The notes beneath the pieces are model-generated. The model searched no databases. It was not told the DNA's origin and worked only from the letters and a program-made list of their open reading frames with translations. A program made the position numbers and the translations under genes. A DNA stretch of 14,009 bases from Planctomycetota bacterium. Lineage in GTDB: Bacteria; Planctomycetota; Phycisphaerae; SM23-33. The DNA lies in assembly GCA_021160865.1 (NCBI GenBank), contig JAGHBS010000148.1:1-14009 (forward strand), in the 5' to 3' direction. How positions within the stretch are numbered: position 1 is the first letter of the stretch; each line of letters starts with the position of its first letter. Below are positions 13,934-14,009 of this stretch, one piece after another.

Positions 13934-14009
13934 TTAGAAAAGTTTCCCCTTCAAGCCACGGATAATCAACGGTGAAAAGACCGCCAATACGACAGACATA
14001 AGAATTAAC
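13934..14009 (-). CDS. C-terminal end of an upstream gene, frame uncertain
   Basis: Two frames are open from the window edge. One ends at a TAA at 13934-13936 and encodes a hydrophobic tail, LMSVVLAVFSPLIIRGLKGK plus two residues, like the last membrane span of an integral membrane protein. The other ends at a TAA at 13914-13916 and includes GGLFTVDYPWLEGETFLTAV. I prefer the first because its third-position base use is closer to that of the neighbouring genes and it leaves room for the FHA promoter, but 25 codons cannot settle this. No family can be named. Confidence 0.35.
   Translation of the reverse strand, partial: LILMSVVLAVFSPLIIRGLKGKLF

Noticed and set aside
1..14009. Mobile elements, CRISPR arrays, tRNA or rRNA genes
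   Set aside because: No transposase, integrase, regularly spaced repeats, cloverleaf-like sequences or rRNA motifs were found on either strand.

Overview
Every gene that can be supported lies on the minus strand, so the window reads right to left as a co-directional chromosomal block with no insertion sequence, tRNA, rRNA or CRISPR array. The gene set points to a PVC-group bacterium, most likely a planctomycete (perhaps a moderate-GC Phycisphaerae-type lineage). The clues are a secreted toroid-repeat/DUF4159 protein, a GyrA active site reading GDPPAAMRYTEARM with the GEGVVYPT quinolone-region variant, an FHA membrane protein, and what looks like a prepilin start at the left edge. This lineage call is inference, because no 16S or other marker is present.

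Layout from the right edge: a gene tail of uncertain frame (13934-14009); an FHA-domain membrane protein (12745-13863) with its own extended -10 promoter; a short intergenic region with a terminator; a UPF0104/LPG-synthase-TM-like membrane protein (11512-12474); a region of about 430 bp holding small or broken reading frames and a candidate gyrA promoter; gyrA (8437-11079); and a secreted 750-residue protein with two DUF4159-like modules (6084-8336).

Next comes a compact operon: a COG1237-type metallo-beta-lactamase-fold hydrolase, nadE overlapping it by ATGA, tadA 3 bp later, then a possible 58-codon gene. After a good promoter (perfect TTGACA) follow a HAD hydrolase, a YkgJ-type cysteine-cluster protein and a D-2-hydroxyacid dehydrogenase, spaced about 60 bp apart and probably co-transcribed.

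The first 300 bp are the most intriguing part. On the minus strand they contain A/T tracts, a consensus-like promoter, a 9-bp hairpin, a perfect Shine-Dalgarno, and a TTG-initiated 30-codon leader ORF. The leader stop overlaps (ATGA) the start of a gene running off the window, which begins MRRSGYKLFSLTG, as type IV prepilin leaders do. The only ribosome-binding sequence near that second start lies inside a strong two-part hairpin within the leader ORF. This architecture suggests translational coupling of the downstream gene to a leader peptide; the functional reading is inference.
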